NCBI RefSeq assembly: GCF_019175385.1
Contig: NC_083341.1
Span: 91,414,321 to 91,478,320, forward strand
Reading direction: 5' to 3'
DNA from: Lycium barbarum
Lineage: Eukaryota; Streptophyta; Magnoliopsida; Solanales; Solanaceae
DNA: 64,000 nt
The notes beneath the pieces are model-generated. The model ran no database searches. It worked only from the letters and a program-made list of their open reading frames with translations, and was not told the DNA's origin. This document shows, in pieces, positions 63,505 through 64,000 of this stretch. Both the position numbers and the translations under genes were made by a program. The stretch's first letter is position 1. Each line of letters begins with the position of its first letter.

Positions 63505-64000
63505 TGAAGGTTATAATGTCTCAATCTAGATCTCTTTTAGTAATGGAGACAAAGGCGGATACTTGGATCTCATATCTTTCTAAACTTCTCAAGTCATCTC
63601 TTCTACCTTCACATTCTTTCATTGTACTACTACCAAGGCTACATCTCTAGTTTTTAATCCACAGTCCTATAACTTTGGCCATCTGAGAGGGTAGTAGGAC
63701 TTCCTTATACGATAATTGTTCTGTACTCCAAATATCATCAATTGGTACAACTATGGGGGGATTTCTCAATACACTTGCGAAGCATAGACATGTAAAAGAC
63801 TGAATGTACATATTTCGATTTTGAGGGTAAATCTAGTATGTCCTTTGACTATCATCTTGCAAAGTCTAAGATATCCGAGGGTCATACTTACCTTCCTTAT
63901 TACTTTTCATAAATTTCATCAAGATGAGATTCCAAATTTCAAACAATCTGACATTCTCCCATTCTTATAAAACTTCATATGAGCCATATGGATATTGGAA
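63505..64000 (-). pseudogene. pol: Element E gag-pol 3' remnant
   Basis: Follows the Tekay-3 pol end base by base at low identity (for example the region of AGATACTTGGATCTCATAT) but with stops and frame changes in every frame. It corresponds to the chromodomain-like tail and integrase C-terminus. The rest is outside the window. Confidence 0.6.

Larger units (their letters stand above)
38353..64000 (-). mobile_element. Element X: Tat/Ogre-like LTR retrotransposon, partial
   Basis: Left (3') LTR 38353-39730, polypurine-like tract, a 1.7 kb non-coding 3' region (39731-39802 plus 52770-54447), and a reading frame with coiled coil (57007-61308). It is read on the minus strand and continues past the window. 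Later insertions inside it are Tekay-3, solo LTRs S5, C and S6, and element E. Lineage is uncertain: long non-coding 3' region plus extra ORF fits Tat/Ogre or Athila, but no pol of X is visible. Confidence 0.6.
61309..64000 (-). mobile_element. Element E: degenerate Tekay-type element, truncated by the window
   Basis: LTR 61309-63404 starts TATCCACGACC (decayed TGTCACGACC) and ends ACCATATCA. A polypurine tract follows, then a badly decayed pol end on the minus strand. The partner LTR is beyond the window. Oldest-looking Tekay copy here. Confidence 0.75.

Overview
This is a 64 kb stretch of plant heterochromatin-type DNA made almost entirely of nested LTR retrotransposons. I see no host protein gene, rRNA, tRNA or CRISPR array. 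The dominant family is a Ty3/gypsy chromovirus of the Tekay/Del type: long LTRs of about 2.1-2.9 kb that begin TGTCACGACC and end near TAACA when read on the + strand, an initiator-Met tRNA primer site, and one gag-pol frame with a C-terminal chromodomain-like segment. LTRs of this kind in this abundance suggest a solanaceous plant; that is inference from family resemblance only.

Layout from left to right. Bases 1-289 are the tail of a Tekay-type LTR lying inside the 3' LTR of a minus-strand Sirevirus (Ty1/copia; 290-16507). The Sirevirus keeps gag and an envelope-like region but has no recognisable pol. It is split by a young, complete Tekay element (641-11588, TSD TCTTC) with an intact 1613-codon gag-pol. 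Bases 16508-20295 are the broken end of an older copia (copia-1), split by a solo LTR. A second copia (copia-2) starts at 20296 inside the copia-1 LTR. It holds a solo LTR (21975-24293), a degenerate Tekay element (24332-37614) that itself contains two more solo LTRs, and an LTR stub (38315-38352). A Tat/Ogre-like element, called X here, starts at 38353. X is split by a third Tekay element (39803-52769, itself holding a solo LTR), by solo LTRs at 54448-56892, 57369-58594 and 58769-61104, and by a degenerate Tekay copy from 61309 that runs off the window. The deepest chain is six layers: copia-1, copia-2, LTR stub, X, Tekay-3, solo LTR.

Most insertions were delimited by TG...CA ends and five-base target duplications, six of them perfect inside one Tekay element, three solo LTRs and others listed below. 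Eight solo LTRs against three two-LTR Tekay elements points to frequent LTR-LTR recombination.

Two patterns go beyond ordinary annotation. First, almost every LTR carries an inverted-repeat word directly upstream of its TATA box, often iterated into a cassette. The word differs between related LTRs and is shared between unrelated ones. Second, the Tekay-type LTRs share a row of three short hairpins whose middle stem has different bases but keeps pairing in different families. Only the 3652-8493 gag-pol looks able to make protein; every other coding trace is broken.
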